Positions 40,150 through 49,277 of a DNA stretch of 64,000 bases are shown here, one piece after another (within the stretch, counting starts at the first letter, position 1; the number at the start of each line of letters is the position of its first letter). The notes beneath the pieces are model-generated. The model made no database searches. It saw only the letters and a list, made by a program, of their open reading frames with translations, and had not been told where the DNA came from. The stretch lies in assembly GCF_009901585.1 (NCBI RefSeq), contig NZ_WXYO01000001.1, forward strand, positions 496,001 through 560,000. Reading direction: 5' to 3'. The position numbers and the translations under genes are program-made. The stretch comes from Poritiphilus flavus (GTDB taxonomy: Bacteria; Bacteroidota; Bacteroidia; Flavobacteriales; Flavobacteriaceae).

Positions 40150-43080
40150 CTAAAAGGTTAATCCTACATGAAAGTAATACTGTGCTGCACTTGGGAATGG
40201 AGCAACTTCAATACCCTGCGACAATCCCGAAGGGCCGAAAGCCGAAGTTTCCGGATCGTAACTTGTGTAGTCTGTAATCGTTAGGATGTTCTTGCCTGAA
40301 ACCCCGATCCGAAGTCTCTCAAACCAGTCTATTTCGGCGGGAACAGTCCAGTAAAGTCCTACTTCACGCAAACGAATATAGGTTCCGTCTTCTATATAAC
40401 CCGCCGCACCAAAGGTTCCGAACCTGGGGTTGGCTATCACATCAGGGTTGTCCAGATCCGGGGTTACACCTCCAAAATCCGAAAGCAATTTGGTAAGGTT
40501 CAAGACATCTCCTCCTTCTTTCCAGTGCCATAGGAAGGTAAGGTCAAAATCCCTGAAAAGCTTTATCTGGTTGAACCAGCTCATCTCCCAGTCCGGAGCA
40601 GCATCCCCAATAATGGTGGTCACCCCGTTAATGTTAGCCGCAAGTGAAGTGGCTGTCTCACCTTCTCTGATAAAAGAGCTTCCAAAAGTCAGGCTGAAAC
40701 CTTCTCCAGAGGGCTGGAACTCACCTACCCCCAGGCGTTCTACATCCGCGTCGTTCGTCCACCAGTTCAAAGTGGTATTCCAATTGATGTTGGAATTGCT
40801 GATCGGATTGGCACTAAGTGAGATCTCTACTCCTTTATTGCTTAGGTCAAAATCATTTCTGATCGTATTGGCAAATCCGGAAGAAAGCGGAATAGAAGAG
40901 AACGGATAGATAAGATTTTTTACATCTCGCTTATATCCTGTCAATTCCAAACCAATTTTTCCATCAAGGAATGAGAAATCCGCTCCGAACTCGATCTCCT
41001 GAGAAGTCTCTGGTTCCAGATTGGCATCTCCCAATTGCGCGGATTGGTTGTTCTGACCAACTGTAGGAAGCCCTAATCCGGGAACTCCTCCTATTGAAGT
41101 CGGGCCCAGAGGTGTAAACAGTGATCCGAATTGAGCACTGCTACCAGTTTCCCCATAAGCGACTCTTAATTTGAAAAGGTTCACCGCATCCACGTTCCAG
41201 AAATCAAAGTTGGCCACGTTTACAGCCAGCGAAGCCCTTGGGAATGCAAAGAATTTGTTGGGATCCCCATTGAGATTGGATTTGTCAAAACGTATCCCGG
41301 CAGTAGCGATGATCTTATCATCCCAGTTTACCGTACTCTGACCTATCAGTCCAAATTCTTCCTCCTCGGTCAGCCTTTGGAATACCGCAAATGAATTCCC
41401 TTGTGCCAGGTTGGTTTGATTAGGGAATAACTGCGTAGTTTGATTGATGATCGCATCACTCTCAAAATTCAGGTAAGACATACCAAACTGCCCGTTAATA
41501 TTGATGTTGTTGCCGGCATTATAATCCACAACTGCAAATGCGTTATAGTTCAATTGCAGCGAATTGGTATTACCTGCACTGACAAAACCCTGAGTTGTCG
41601 CCCTCTGAGTTTGTTGAGATTCCGGAATGTATACGAAGGTCTTGGCCTCAAAATAATCCAGACCTCCATTCGCGGTAAATCTCAACTGGAAATTTTCATC
41701 AGTGATGGCCTTGTATTCCACATTTGCCCCTTGAACATATCGATTGATCTCCTCGGAGTTATCGATCCTGTCCCGGTTAAAAATAATGTTGGTAGCAGCA
41801 AAGCGGCCATCAGGGTACACCCCGTTCTCATCCGGGAAGAGATCCTCCCAGTCTGCGGTTACCAGAGCCAGGTTATAACCAACACTGAATCCCCCGTTGT
41901 TTTCATTTCCTACAGGACCCCTGTCTGCGGTACTGTTAATATAGTTAGAGGAAAATCCAACCTTTAGCTTATCATTGAATCTATGATCCAGGTTAAGACG
42001 AAGTGAATTCCGCTCATATCCTGTACGTTGCATAATCCCGTCTTCGTCCCTGCGGCTGGCATTAAAATAGAAGGTGGTTTTGTCATTTCCTCCGGAGATA
42101 CTTAGTCGGCTGTCTAAAATAAGCCCTTCTTCCCCGTATAATTCTTCTTCGTAATTGAATATTCTGCCGGCATCTCTCGCGGCTTCAAAAATTGGAACTT
42201 CAGCATCCCCGAAAGTAGAGGCAACCGTCGCTGAAGTGAACTGCCTTCTTCCGGCAAAATTTTGAATAGTGTTAAACCCGATATCCTGGTCGAACTTCAC
42301 GGTAGTTTTCCCGGTCGCTCCACGCTTGGTAGTTATGATCACTACCCCTGCATTAGCCCTGGTTCCGTAAATGGCCGCGGCTGATGCTCCTTTTAATACT
42401 TCTATACTTTCAATATCGTCCGGATTGATATCCGAAACCCGGTTAGATCCTCCTTCCTCACGTCCCGCGTTCGCTCCTGAAGCAACCGCAGATCCGTTGG
42501 TCAATTGGACGTTGCTGATGTATACCCCATCTACAATAAAAAGGGGCTGATTATTCCCCGACAGAGACGAGATACCCCTCAAACGCATGGCTGTCTGCCC
42601 ACCGGGAGCGCCACCAGCCGCATTGATATTAACCCCGGTCATCTTTCCGTAAAGGGCTCCATCCAGGGTAGATCCCGTGGTAGTCCCCGTCAGTGCCTCG
42701 CTGCTTACCGTAGAAACACTGTTGGCGAGATTAGACCTTTTAATGCTGGATACCAGACCGGTAACCACCACCTCGTCCAGGTTGGTGACATCCGTCTGCA
42801 TCTGCACATCACCGGCATCAGCTGCTGCTACATCCAGATCTGAATAACCGATAAAGGAAAAAGTTAAGGTAGACCCTTCCGGGGCGTTGATGGAATAATT
42901 TCCATCGATGTCTGTCAGGGTTCCAGTAGTTGATCCCTTGACAATAACAGTCACGCCGATCAGCGGTTCTCCACTGTCAGCGTCGGTAACCGTTCCTGAA
43001 ACGGTAACTTGAGAATATGCCATAAGCGGCAAAACAAGCAACCATATCAGAAACGTACCTTTCACAAAAGTCCGTTTCAT
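40150..43080 (-). CDS. SusC/RagA family TonB-linked transporter, second pair
   Basis: A 976-residue SusC-type transporter with signal peptide (ending LMAYSQ), carboxypeptidase-D-like domain (about residues 25-100, GTVTDADSGEPLIGVTVIVK), LDEVVVTGLVSSIKRSN, plug (IESIEVLKGASAAAIYGTRA) and barrel ending PSAAQYYFHVGLTF. It is shorter than its counterpart at 19-22 kb. It is first of a two-gene operon with the SusD gene. The divergent region to aspS contains a strong palindrome about 62-97 bp upstream that may be an operator or a leader hairpin. Confidence 0.95.
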   Translation of the reverse strand: MKRTFVKGTFLIWLLVLPLMAYSQVTVSGTVTDADSGEPLIGVTVIVKGSTTGTLTDIDGNYSINAPEGSTLTFSFIGYSDLDVAAADAGDVQMQTDVTNLDEVVVTGLVSSIKRSNLANSVSTVSSEALTGTTTGSTLDGALYGKMTGVNINAAGGAPGGQTAMRLRGISSLSGNNQPLFIVDGVYISNVQLTNGSAVASGANAGREEGGSNRVSDINPDDIESIEVLKGASAAAIYGTRANAGVVIITTKRGATGKTTVKFDQDIGFNTIQNFAGRRQFTSATVASTFGDAEVPIFEAARDAGRIFNYEEELYGEEGLILDSRLSISGGNDKTTFYFNASRRDEDGIMQRTGYERNSLRLNLDHRFNDKLKVGFSSNYINSTADRGPVGNENNGGFSVGYNLALVTADWEDLFPDENGVYPDGRFAATNIIFNRDRIDNSEEINRYVQGANVEYKAITDENFQLRFTANGGLDYFEAKTFVYIPESQQTQRATTQGFVSAGNTNSLQLNYNAFAVVDYNAGNNININGQFGMSYLNFESDAIINQTTQLFPNQTNLAQGNSFAVFQRLTEEEEFGLIGQSTVNWDDKIIATAGIRFDKSNLNGDPNKFFAFPRASLAVNVANFDFWNVDAVNLFKLRVAYGETGSSAQFGSLFTPLGPTSIGGVPGLGLPTVGQNNQSAQLGDANLEPETSQEIEFGADFSFLDGKIGLELTGYKRDVKNLIYPFSSIPLSSGFANTIRNDFDLSNKGVEISLSANPISNSNINWNTTLNWWTNDADVERLGVGEFQPSGEGFSLTFGSSFIREGETATSLAANINGVTTIIGDAAPDWEMSWFNQIKLFRDFDLTFLWHWKEGGDVLNLTKLLSDFGGVTPDLDNPDVIANPRFGTFGAAGYIEDGTYIRLREVGLYWTVPAEIDWFERLRIGVSGKNILTITDYTSYDPETSAFGPSGLSQGIEVAPFPSAAQYYFHVGLTF

Positions 43081-43141
43081 AATAGTGATTTTTGAATTAG
43101 CTATACAAACAAGGTAGTAAAGAAATCATGGAATTAAAATT

Positions 43142-43177
43142 TTTTTAAGAATTTTCTCCATAAGAGATTCTTAAAAA
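43142..43177. promoter_or_regulatory. Palindrome upstream of second susC gene
   Basis: TTTTTAAGAAT (43142-43152) and ATTCTTAAAAA (43167-43177) are perfect 11-bp arms around a 14-base loop. It lies between susC (minus) and aspS (plus), 62 bp from the susC start. It has U-tracts on both strands and could be an operator or a terminator-like leader hairpin. Confidence 0.5.
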
Positions 43178-43238
43178 TTGGCTTGCAAAGAGGTCAAAAT
43201 TGTACGTTGTAGTCTGGCGATAAGCGGCTTATCTTTCT

Positions 43239-43246
43239 TACCTTTG
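43239..43246 (+). promoter_or_regulatory. Bacteroidota -7 box of aspS
   Basis: TACCTTTG is a full match to TAnnTTTG, 24 bp before the aspS ATG. No clear TTTG lies 19 bp upstream, so only the -7 element is supported. Confidence 0.5.
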
Positions 43247-43270
43247 CGGCTGTAAAAAAACGAGCATAGT

Positions 43271-45025
43271 ATGTATAGAAGTCACAGTTGTGGTGAGCTT
43301 AGGGCAAAAGACATTAATACAGAGGTAACCTTATCCGGTTGGGTTCAAAAAGTGCGTGACAAGGGATTTGTGGTTTGGGTAGACCTTAGGGACCGCTATG
43401 GTATTACCCAATTGGTCTTTGACGAGGAGAGGACCTCAGCCGAGGTATTGGAGGTTGCCAGAACCCTGGGGCGTGAATTCGTGATCCAGGCCAAAGGGAA
43501 GGTCATTGACCGGGCTTCTAAAAACCCGAACATGGCCACCGGAGATATTGAAGTTTTGGTACATACCCTCAACATACTCAACGAAGCACAATTACCTCCT
43601 TTTACCATTGAAGACGAGACGGATGGAGGTGATGACCTTCGGATGAAATACCGTTACCTGGACATCAGGAGAAACCCCATTAAAGAAAAACTGATGTTCC
43701 GTAGCAGGGTGACCATGGAAGTACGGAACTACCTTTCCGGTCAGGGGTTTATTGAAGTGGAAACTCCTTACCTGATCAAATCCACTCCGGAGGGCGCCCG
43801 GGATTTCGTGGTGCCAAGCCGGATGAATGAGGGAGAGTTCTACGCCTTACCGCAATCGCCTCAAACTTTTAAGCAGTTGCTCATGGTTGGAGGGCTGGAC
43901 AAGTATTTTCAAATCGTAAAGTGTTTCAGGGACGAAGACCTGAGAGCAGACCGTCAGCCGGAATTTACTCAAATAGATTGTGAAATGGCATTTGTAGAAC
44001 AGGAAGACATTTTGAATGTCTTCGAGGGGCTTACAAAACACTTGCTAAAAGAAATCAAAGGGGTAGAGATCGGCAGTTTTCCGAGGATGACCTATGACGA
44101 AGCCATGCGCAGGTACGGCAACGACAAGCCGGACACCCGATTCGGTATGGAGTTTGCCGAACTCAATGCGCTTGCTCAGCAGCGGGATTTCAACGTATTT
44201 AATTCGGCAGAACTTGTAGTTGGTATTGCGGTACCCGGTGGCGCGGAATACACCCGTAAGGAGATAGATAAATTGATCGACTGGGTCCGCAGGCCACAGG
44301 TAGGAGCCAAGGGCATGGTGTACGTAAAGTGCAACGAGGATGGCAGCTACAAATCTTCCGTAGACAAATTCTACACCCAGGAAGACCTTGCCGCCTGGGC
44401 GGAAGCTACTGGAGCTAAAGCGGGAGACCTCATTTGCATTTTGTCCGGGGAGACTTCGGCTACCAGATCACAACTCAGCGCCCTGCGTATGGAACTGGCA
44501 GAACGGCTTGGTTTGAGAAAGCCAGATGAATTTGCCCCACTTTGGGTGGTAGACTTCCCGTTGTTGGAATTGGACGAAGAAAGTGGGACTTACCACGCTA
44601 TGCACCATCCTTTTACATCCCCCAAACCCGGGCAATTAGAACTGCTGGAAACTGATCCCGGGGCAGTAAGAGCGAACGCCTATGACCTTGTATTGAACGG
44701 AAATGAGATCGGTGGGGGTTCCATTCGTATTCACGACAGCGAAACCCAGGCCATAATGTTCAGACATCTGGGGTTCAGCCCCGAAGAAGCAGAGGCCCAA
44801 TTCGGATTCCTGATGAACGCCTTTAGGTACGGAGCGCCACCTCACGGGGGTATCGCTTTTGGCCTGGACCGTCTGGTGGCTATTCTGGGAGGGCAGGAAA
44901 CCATTCGGGATTTTATTGCCTTTCCCAAAAACAACAGCGGACGCGATGTAATGATAGATGCCCCGGCGCCCGTTGATGCCGCACAGTTGAAAGAACTGAA
45001 CTTGAAATTGGATATGCCCTCATAA
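43271..45025 (+). CDS. aspS: Aspartyl-tRNA synthetase
   Basis: A 584-residue class II synthetase charging tRNA(Asp). The N-terminal OB-fold anticodon-binding domain covers residues about 1-105 ([20 protein letters not shown]). Class II motifs follow: motif 1 with [20 protein letters not shown], motif 2 with [20 protein letters not shown], and motif 3 with [15 protein letters not shown]. The bacterial GAD insertion lies between motifs 2 and 3, about residues 300-410. The size is normal for the bacterial type. It has its own promoter and a strong terminator, so it is monocistronic. Confidence 0.97.
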   Translation: MYRSHSCGELRAKDINTEVTLSGWVQKVRDKGFVVWVDLRDRYGITQLVFDEERTSAEVLEVARTLGREFVIQAKGKVIDRASKNPNMATGDIEVLVHTLNILNEAQLPPFTIEDETDGGDDLRMKYRYLDIRRNPIKEKLMFRSRVTMEVRNYLSGQGFIEVETPYLIKSTPEGARDFVVPSRMNEGEFYALPQSPQTFKQLLMVGGLDKYFQIVKCFRDEDLRADRQPEFTQIDCEMAFVEQEDILNVFEGLTKHLLKEIKGVEIGSFPRMTYDEAMRRYGNDKPDTRFGMEFAELNALAQQRDFNVFNSAELVVGIAVPGGAEYTRKEIDKLIDWVRRPQVGAKGMVYVKCNEDGSYKSSVDKFYTQEDLAAWAEATGAKAGDLICILSGETSATRSQLSALRMELAERLGLRKPDEFAPLWVVDFPLLELDEESGTYHAMHHPFTSPKPGQLELLETDPGAVRANAYDLVLNGNEIGGGSIRIHDSETQAIMFRHLGFSPEEAEAQFGFLMNAFRYGAPPHGGIAFGLDRLVAILGGQETIRDFIAFPKNNSGRDVMIDAPAPVDAAQLKELNLKLDMPS

Positions 45026-45029
45026 AACC

Positions 45030-45053
45030 ATCCCGCCTTAGCGCGGGATTTTT
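45030..45053 (+). terminator. Rho-independent terminator after aspS
   Basis: A 7-bp stem ATCCCGC/GCGGGAT with a six-base loop is followed by TTTTT. A -7-like TACCTTTA for the next gene begins 3 bp later. Confidence 0.85.
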
Positions 45054-45079
45054 AATACCTTTAAGCGTATAGCTCTGAA

Positions 45080-46864
45080 ATGCCAGGCCATAAAGACACC
45101 CTTTACACCAGAGTCTTAAAGTGGAGATACAAGCATATTTCCAATAAAACCTTTACGCACATACTCAGCGTGGCAGTGGGATTTCTGGCTGGACTCGCTT
45201 CGGTTTCCCTGAAAAACTTCACTTATTTCATAGAATCATTGCTGGAAAAAGGAATTGTTTTTTCGAGTAACCAACTATATTTTATTCTCCCGGTTGTCGG
45301 TCTTACGCTGGTATATCTGTATGTCAAATTCGTTCACCGCGAAAAACTGGAACACGGGATCTCCTCCATCATTTTTGCTTTGTCCAAGAAAAAGGGGATT
45401 ATAAGTATTAAAAAGATATACACCCCTCTGGTGACCGCGCCATTAACCGTAGGATTTGGGGGTTCCGTAGGGCTACTTGGGCCGGCAGTGGCTTCAGGAG
45501 CGGCAATAAGTTCCAATTTCGGAAGATTGTTACACATTAATACCAAGACCAGGTCGCTGCTGATCGCCTGTGCTTCGGCGGGGGCCATAGCCTCCATATT
45601 TCAGTCCCCGATCGCGGCCATAATCTTTGCGGTGGAAGTGTTTAGCCTGGACCTTACCATGGTCTCACTGCTCCCGCTCCTCCTCGCCTCCATCTCAGGT
45701 GTACTGACCTCTTATTTTTTTCTGGGTGATGAGACCCTCTTTAATTTTTCTATAAGCGCCCCTTTTGAGATTAAAGACACTTTATTCTATGTGCTGTTGG
45801 GAGTAGGAACGGCCTTTGCGTCCGTGTATTTTACCAAAATGTACTTTGGGATATTGTCCATTTTTGAACGGTTCAGAAGCCCCAAATACAAGCTGCTTTT
45901 CGGAGGTTTGGCCATTGGGGTCATGCTCTATCTGATCCCTCCCCTATACGGGGAAGGTTTTGGGTTTATCAATGACCTGTTAGATGGAGACCACATCAAA
46001 GCCCTGGGAAAAACCCCTTTTGACAATTATACCAGTAATATTTGGGTGGTGATCGCCCTGCTTTTCGGAATAACCATATTTAAGGCGGTTGCAATGTCTA
46101 CCACCTTTGCCGCAGGCGGGGCCGGAGGAATATTCATCCCTACCATGGTCATGGGAAGCGCCCTAGGCAATGTAGTGGCCAAAGTGGTGAATCATTCCGG
46201 GCTGGGCTTCTCGGTAAACGAGAGCAATTTTACCTTGATAGGCATGGCCGGGCTTATCGCCGGGGTGCTTCACGCCCCACTGACCGCCATCTTTTTGATT
46301 GCTGAGATTACCGGAGGATACGAGCTTTTTGTTCCCCTGATGATCACCGCTGCAATTTCGTACCTCATTGCCAGGAACGCGATTGACTATACTATTTATA
46401 CCCGGGAATTGGCCCGGATAGGAGCTCTCCTTACGCATGATAAGGACCAAACCGTATTGACCCTGATGCAGCTGGACGATGTAATTGAGCAGGATTTTAA
46501 AGTGGTAAGCCCTTCAATGACATTAGGCGAAATGGTACACAGCTCGGTAGCCAAATCCACCAGGAACATCTTCCCAGTGGTGAACGAGGAGCAACGACTG
46601 GTAGGGATTGTTTTGCTGGACGATATCCGTGAATTTATGTTTGATACGGGAATGTACGACAAGGTAAGTGTAGAATCTTTTATGCACAGGGCACCCGAAC
46701 ACATTTTTTACGAGGAGGATTCCATGCAAAAAGTGATGCAAAAATTTCAGGACAGTGGAGCCTGGAACCTCCCGGTCATCAAGGATGGGAAATACTTCGG
46801 TTTTGTATCAAAATCCAAACTTCTTACGGCATACCGGAGAAAGTTGATTAGTTTTACCAAATAA
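45080..46864 (+). CDS. ClC-family anion channel/transporter with CBS domains
   Basis: A 594-residue protein with the ClC membrane fold (about residues 25-440) and a C-terminal CBS pair (about 460-590, VVSPSMTLGEMVHSSVAKST and EEDSMQKVMQKFQDSGAWNL). The Tyr-proximal loop GGAGGIFIPTMVMGSALG and the FAVEVF helix with the internal Glu are kept. The external gating glutamate, normally in G-x-E-G-P, is replaced: GGSVGLLGP has Leu133 at that place. Loss of this Glu removes proton coupling in studied ClCs and gives passive, ungated conductance. The protein may therefore be a channel, not an exchanger. A small membrane protein gene follows 1 bp later. Confidence 0.9.
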   Translation: MPGHKDTLYTRVLKWRYKHISNKTFTHILSVAVGFLAGLASVSLKNFTYFIESLLEKGIVFSSNQLYFILPVVGLTLVYLYVKFVHREKLEHGISSIIFALSKKKGIISIKKIYTPLVTAPLTVGFGGSVGLLGPAVASGAAISSNFGRLLHINTKTRSLLIACASAGAIASIFQSPIAAIIFAVEVFSLDLTMVSLLPLLLASISGVLTSYFFLGDETLFNFSISAPFEIKDTLFYVLLGVGTAFASVYFTKMYFGILSIFERFRSPKYKLLFGGLAIGVMLYLIPPLYGEGFGFINDLLDGDHIKALGKTPFDNYTSNIWVVIALLFGITIFKAVAMSTTFAAGGAGGIFIPTMVMGSALGNVVAKVVNHSGLGFSVNESNFTLIGMAGLIAGVLHAPLTAIFLIAEITGGYELFVPLMITAAISYLIARNAIDYTIYTRELARIGALLTHDKDQTVLTLMQLDDVIEQDFKVVSPSMTLGEMVHSSVAKSTRNIFPVVNEEQRLVGIVLLDDIREFMFDTGMYDKVSVESFMHRAPEHIFYEEDSMQKVMQKFQDSGAWNLPVIKDGKYFGFVSKSKLLTAYRRKLISFTK

Positions 46865-46865
46865 T

Positions 46866-47129
46866 ATGCGCATCAAGGTAAAATACATCATCGTTACTAT
46901 TGTACTGCTTTCTTTTGGGGCCATAATCTACGGCTTTACCTTAAAGGAAGAGAAACCCCAGCTTGCGAATAAATTCATAGGTTTTGGTACGGTTGGTCTC
47001 TTCCTGATCGCTATGCCCATGTTTCTCATCAAAGAGAGCAAAGGCAAAAAAATGAAAGACTATATGCTAACGGACGAAAACATTAAGAAAATGAGGGGTC
47101 AGGACAAGAAAAAGTCTGAAAATCAATAA
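46866..47129 (+). CDS. Small two-helix membrane protein (87 aa)
   Basis: I do not recognise a named family. The protein has two membrane helices (about residues 5-25, KYIIVTIVLLSFGAIIYGFT, and 38-56, GFGTVGLFLIAMPMFLI) and a charged, Lys-rich C-terminal tail (KESKGKKMKDYMLTDENIKK). Both termini are probably cytoplasmic. The gene starts 1 bp after the ClC stop codon, so it is co-transcribed and could be a small accessory subunit. Related short proteins are widespread in flavobacteria as far as I remember, but without function. Confidence 0.75.
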   Translation: MRIKVKYIIVTIVLLSFGAIIYGFTLKEEKPQLANKFIGFGTVGLFLIAMPMFLIKESKGKKMKDYMLTDENIKKMRGQDKKKSENQ

Positions 47130-47216
47130 TTTTCTACGTTTTTTACCGCTGTCCGGGTCCGGTCTGGCCAAAAAACCATACTTTCGTACCTATATATTTA
47201 TTTAATTTTTTATTTA

Positions 47217-47411
47217 ATGACTGGAACAGTAAAATTTTTCAATGAATCCAAAGGTTACGGATTCATCACCAATGACGACACCGGGAGGGACATCTTCGTG
47301 CATGTTACCGCATTGAACGGAGTTGAGTTAAACGAAGGAGACAAAGTAGAATACCAGGAAGAAGAAGGAAGAAAAGGTATGGTTGCCGCACAAATTCAGG
47401 TAATCGGATAA
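47217..47411 (+). CDS. Cold-shock domain protein (CspA family)
   Basis: A 64-residue single cold-shock domain that binds single-stranded nucleic acid. RNP1 (KGYGFI at about 12-17) and RNP2 (DIFVHV at 25-30) are intact. The C-terminal KGMVAAQIQVI completes the five-strand barrel. It acts as RNA chaperone and possible antiterminator. It is monocistronic, with a -7-like TACTTTCG about 30-40 bp upstream, a T-rich leader typical for csp genes, and a strong terminator. Confidence 0.95.
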   Translation: MTGTVKFFNESKGYGFITNDDTGRDIFVHVTALNGVELNEGDKVEYQEEEGRKGMVAAQIQVIG

Positions 47412-47434
47412 GAATATTTTATTTTGAATGGACG

Positions 47435-47464
47435 ACCCTGACCATTGCGTCAGGGTTTTTTTTG
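47435..47464 (+). terminator. Rho-independent terminator after csp gene
   Basis: An 8-bp perfect stem ACCCTGAC/GTCAGGGT with a six-base loop is followed by eight T residues. Confidence 0.9.
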
Positions 47465-47467
47465 CTC

Positions 47468-47917
47468 CTAATTCAGGTTTCGCTTCTTTATGAAAAACCT
47501 TTTCAGGAGTTCTGAGGCATCATTTTCCATGACCCCGCCTACAATTTCGGTCTTTGGGTGTAACTGCCCGCCCATTGCAGTAAATCCCCTTTGTGGGTCA
47601 TATGCCCCGAAAACCACCCTTGGGATCTGGCTCCAATACAAAGCCCCGGCACACATCTGACATGGTTCCAGGGTAACATAAAGGGTGCAGTTGTACAAAT
47701 ACTTTCCCCCCAAAAAATTAGCCGCGGCTGTAATCGCCTGCATTTCGGCATGGGCCGTAACATCATTCAATCTTTCCGTAAGGTTATGGGCCCTGGCAAT
47801 GATCCTGTCCTGCACTACAATGACAGCCCCTATGGGAACTTCACCCAGCTCATAGGCAGTTTCTGCTTCCTGTAGCGCCTTTTTCATAAAGTAGGCATCA
47901 TCTAATCTGAAATCCAT
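47468..47917 (-). CDS. tadA: tRNA-specific adenosine deaminase
   Basis: A 149-residue zinc deaminase that converts A34 to inosine in tRNA(Arg). The zinc and proton-relay motifs are HAE at 56-58 and PCQMC at 85-89. The GEVPIGAVIV strand at about 25-34 and the NLTERLNDVTAHAEMQAI context match TadA rather than cytidine or guanine deaminases. Length is normal. It lies alone on the minus strand, facing the csp gene. Confidence 0.93.
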   Translation of the reverse strand: MDFRLDDAYFMKKALQEAETAYELGEVPIGAVIVVQDRIIARAHNLTERLNDVTAHAEMQAITAAANFLGGKYLYNCTLYVTLEPCQMCAGALYWSQIPRVVFGAYDPQRGFTAMGGQLHPKTEIVGGVMENDASELLKRFFIKKRNLN

Positions 47918-47969
47918 AGGCGCAAAAATACAATTTTAGGGCGAGGGTGTATGTTCAGGTATACCAACA

Positions 47970-48004
47970 AAAAAACCCTGATACTAAGATCAGCATCAGG
48001 GTTT
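47970..48004 (-). terminator. Rho-independent terminator of the lipoprotein gene
   Basis: A 10-bp stem AAACCCTGAT/ATCAGGGTTT around a 12-base loop. Read on the minus strand it is followed by a run of T, 18 bp after the lipoprotein stop codon. Confidence 0.85.
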
Positions 48005-48022
48005 CTTAAAAGTGGGTTGTAT

Positions 48023-49135
48023 TTAATCTTTTTCAAAGAAATATTCATAAGTACTGTCACTCACACCATCACCATCTTCATCTTCTTCTTCGAGTATCTT
48101 AAGCATGTTACCATCGAAAAAGGCTTGCCCATCATAGACCAGTTCTCCTTCTCCATCTTCAAGAGTTTCAGATTCTGAAGCTCCCTCTTCTTCAATGGAA
48201 AATTCGTAACCTACCAACGTCAGGCGATTTTCATCATCCACATAGGCCCAGTATCCGGATGTCTGAACACGGTAAACCGTCTTGGCGTCATATACCGCTT
48301 CACATTGATTGTAGGAAGCCTCGTAGTTCAGGTTTTCATCCTCTCCTTTAAAATCCAGGCTGAATGTACCATCCGTGTTGATCTCAAGAATTCCGTACTC
48401 CAGAGTATAGCACTCAGAAGCCTGATACTCTTCCTGATTTGCACAGAAATCCGTGAATACGTAACAATCCGGCTCTCCTACACTATAACTCTCTGTCTCT
48501 CCATCATGGGTCACATCTTCCTTTACATAATTCCATTTACCAGCTGCTTCGCTTTTACCTCCCCAGCTCTCTACAGTTACACATACTTCCTGAGGGTTAC
48601 TGATATTCCCTTCACCGTCATAAACACAAAGAACATAGCAAAATGTACCGGGTTCAATAGCTGCTTCGAAATCCACGTCCAGGGTAACATCATCTTCTTT
48701 CCTGGTAATTCCGCTTTTTTCTTTCCAGCTTTTTAAGATGCTACTTGCTGTTTTCCCTGCCTGGTTAGCATTAATATCAATATCAAAATAACTGTCTGCC
48801 AATTCTCCGTCATTGGCTTTAATTTGAAGATAAGCCCCTACCAGGTTGCCATTAGAGCTAAGAGGTATGTTAAATCCTTCGCTTAGGAAGGCTGTATTTT
48901 CCGCCCCGGAAAGGTCCAGCGAAATACCGTCGTTGGGCGTTGGAGGTGCCCCATCATTTTTGGTTGCTCCAAGAATGATCATGTTATCGGAAACTTCGTT
49001 GGCCTGTAATGGTGTATTCTCCAGTTGCTCTACCGCATCATCGGAAATACCGCCATCGGTCTCTTTGTCGTCCTTGCTACAAGATGCCAGGATGATCGCT
49101 CCGGCTATAAGGGCTGTTGTGATTGATCTCTTCAT
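48023..49135 (-). CDS. Hypothetical acidic lipoprotein
   Basis: I do not recognise the family. The 370-residue product has a lipoprotein signal (AIILASCSKDDKE, Cys at about residue 19) and is strongly acidic. The middle part looks like an Ig/fibronectin-type domain (GTFCYVLCVYDGEGNISNPQ followed by VCVTVESWGG). The C-terminal half resembles the lipocalin-like DUF type with alternating strands and paired Cys (CYVFTDFCANQEEYQASECY). The last 20 residues contain EEEDEDGDGVSDS, a calcium-loop-like acidic stretch. It is monocistronic, with its own terminator. Surface or periplasmic location is expected. Confidence 0.75.
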   Translation of the reverse strand: MKRSITTALIAGAIILASCSKDDKETDGGISDDAVEQLENTPLQANEVSDNMIILGATKNDGAPPTPNDGISLDLSGAENTAFLSEGFNIPLSSNGNLVGAYLQIKANDGELADSYFDIDINANQAGKTASSILKSWKEKSGITRKEDDVTLDVDFEAAIEPGTFCYVLCVYDGEGNISNPQEVCVTVESWGGKSEAAGKWNYVKEDVTHDGETESYSVGEPDCYVFTDFCANQEEYQASECYTLEYGILEINTDGTFSLDFKGEDENLNYEASYNQCEAVYDAKTVYRVQTSGYWAYVDDENRLTLVGYEFSIEEEGASESETLEDGEGELVYDGQAFFDGNMLKILEEEDEDGDGVSDSTYEYFFEKD

Positions 49136-49262
49136 AAGGTTTATAAGGTTAAATGGTTTTTTTAGGTTTGATCAGCTAACGTATTCCTGAAGGGAGAAAT
49201 TGCCGTATTTCCTTACAATGTTGTCTAGTGCCCTAAAAACAGCACCAAACTCACAAAAGTTG

Positions 49263-49270
49263 TAGCTTTG
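49263..49270 (+). promoter_or_regulatory. Bacteroidota -7 box of dxs
   Basis: TAGCTTTG matches TAnnTTTG in full and ends 7 bp before the dxs ATG, implying a very short leader of only a few bases. No matching -33 element is evident. Confidence 0.4.
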
Positions 49271-49277
49271 TTAACTG

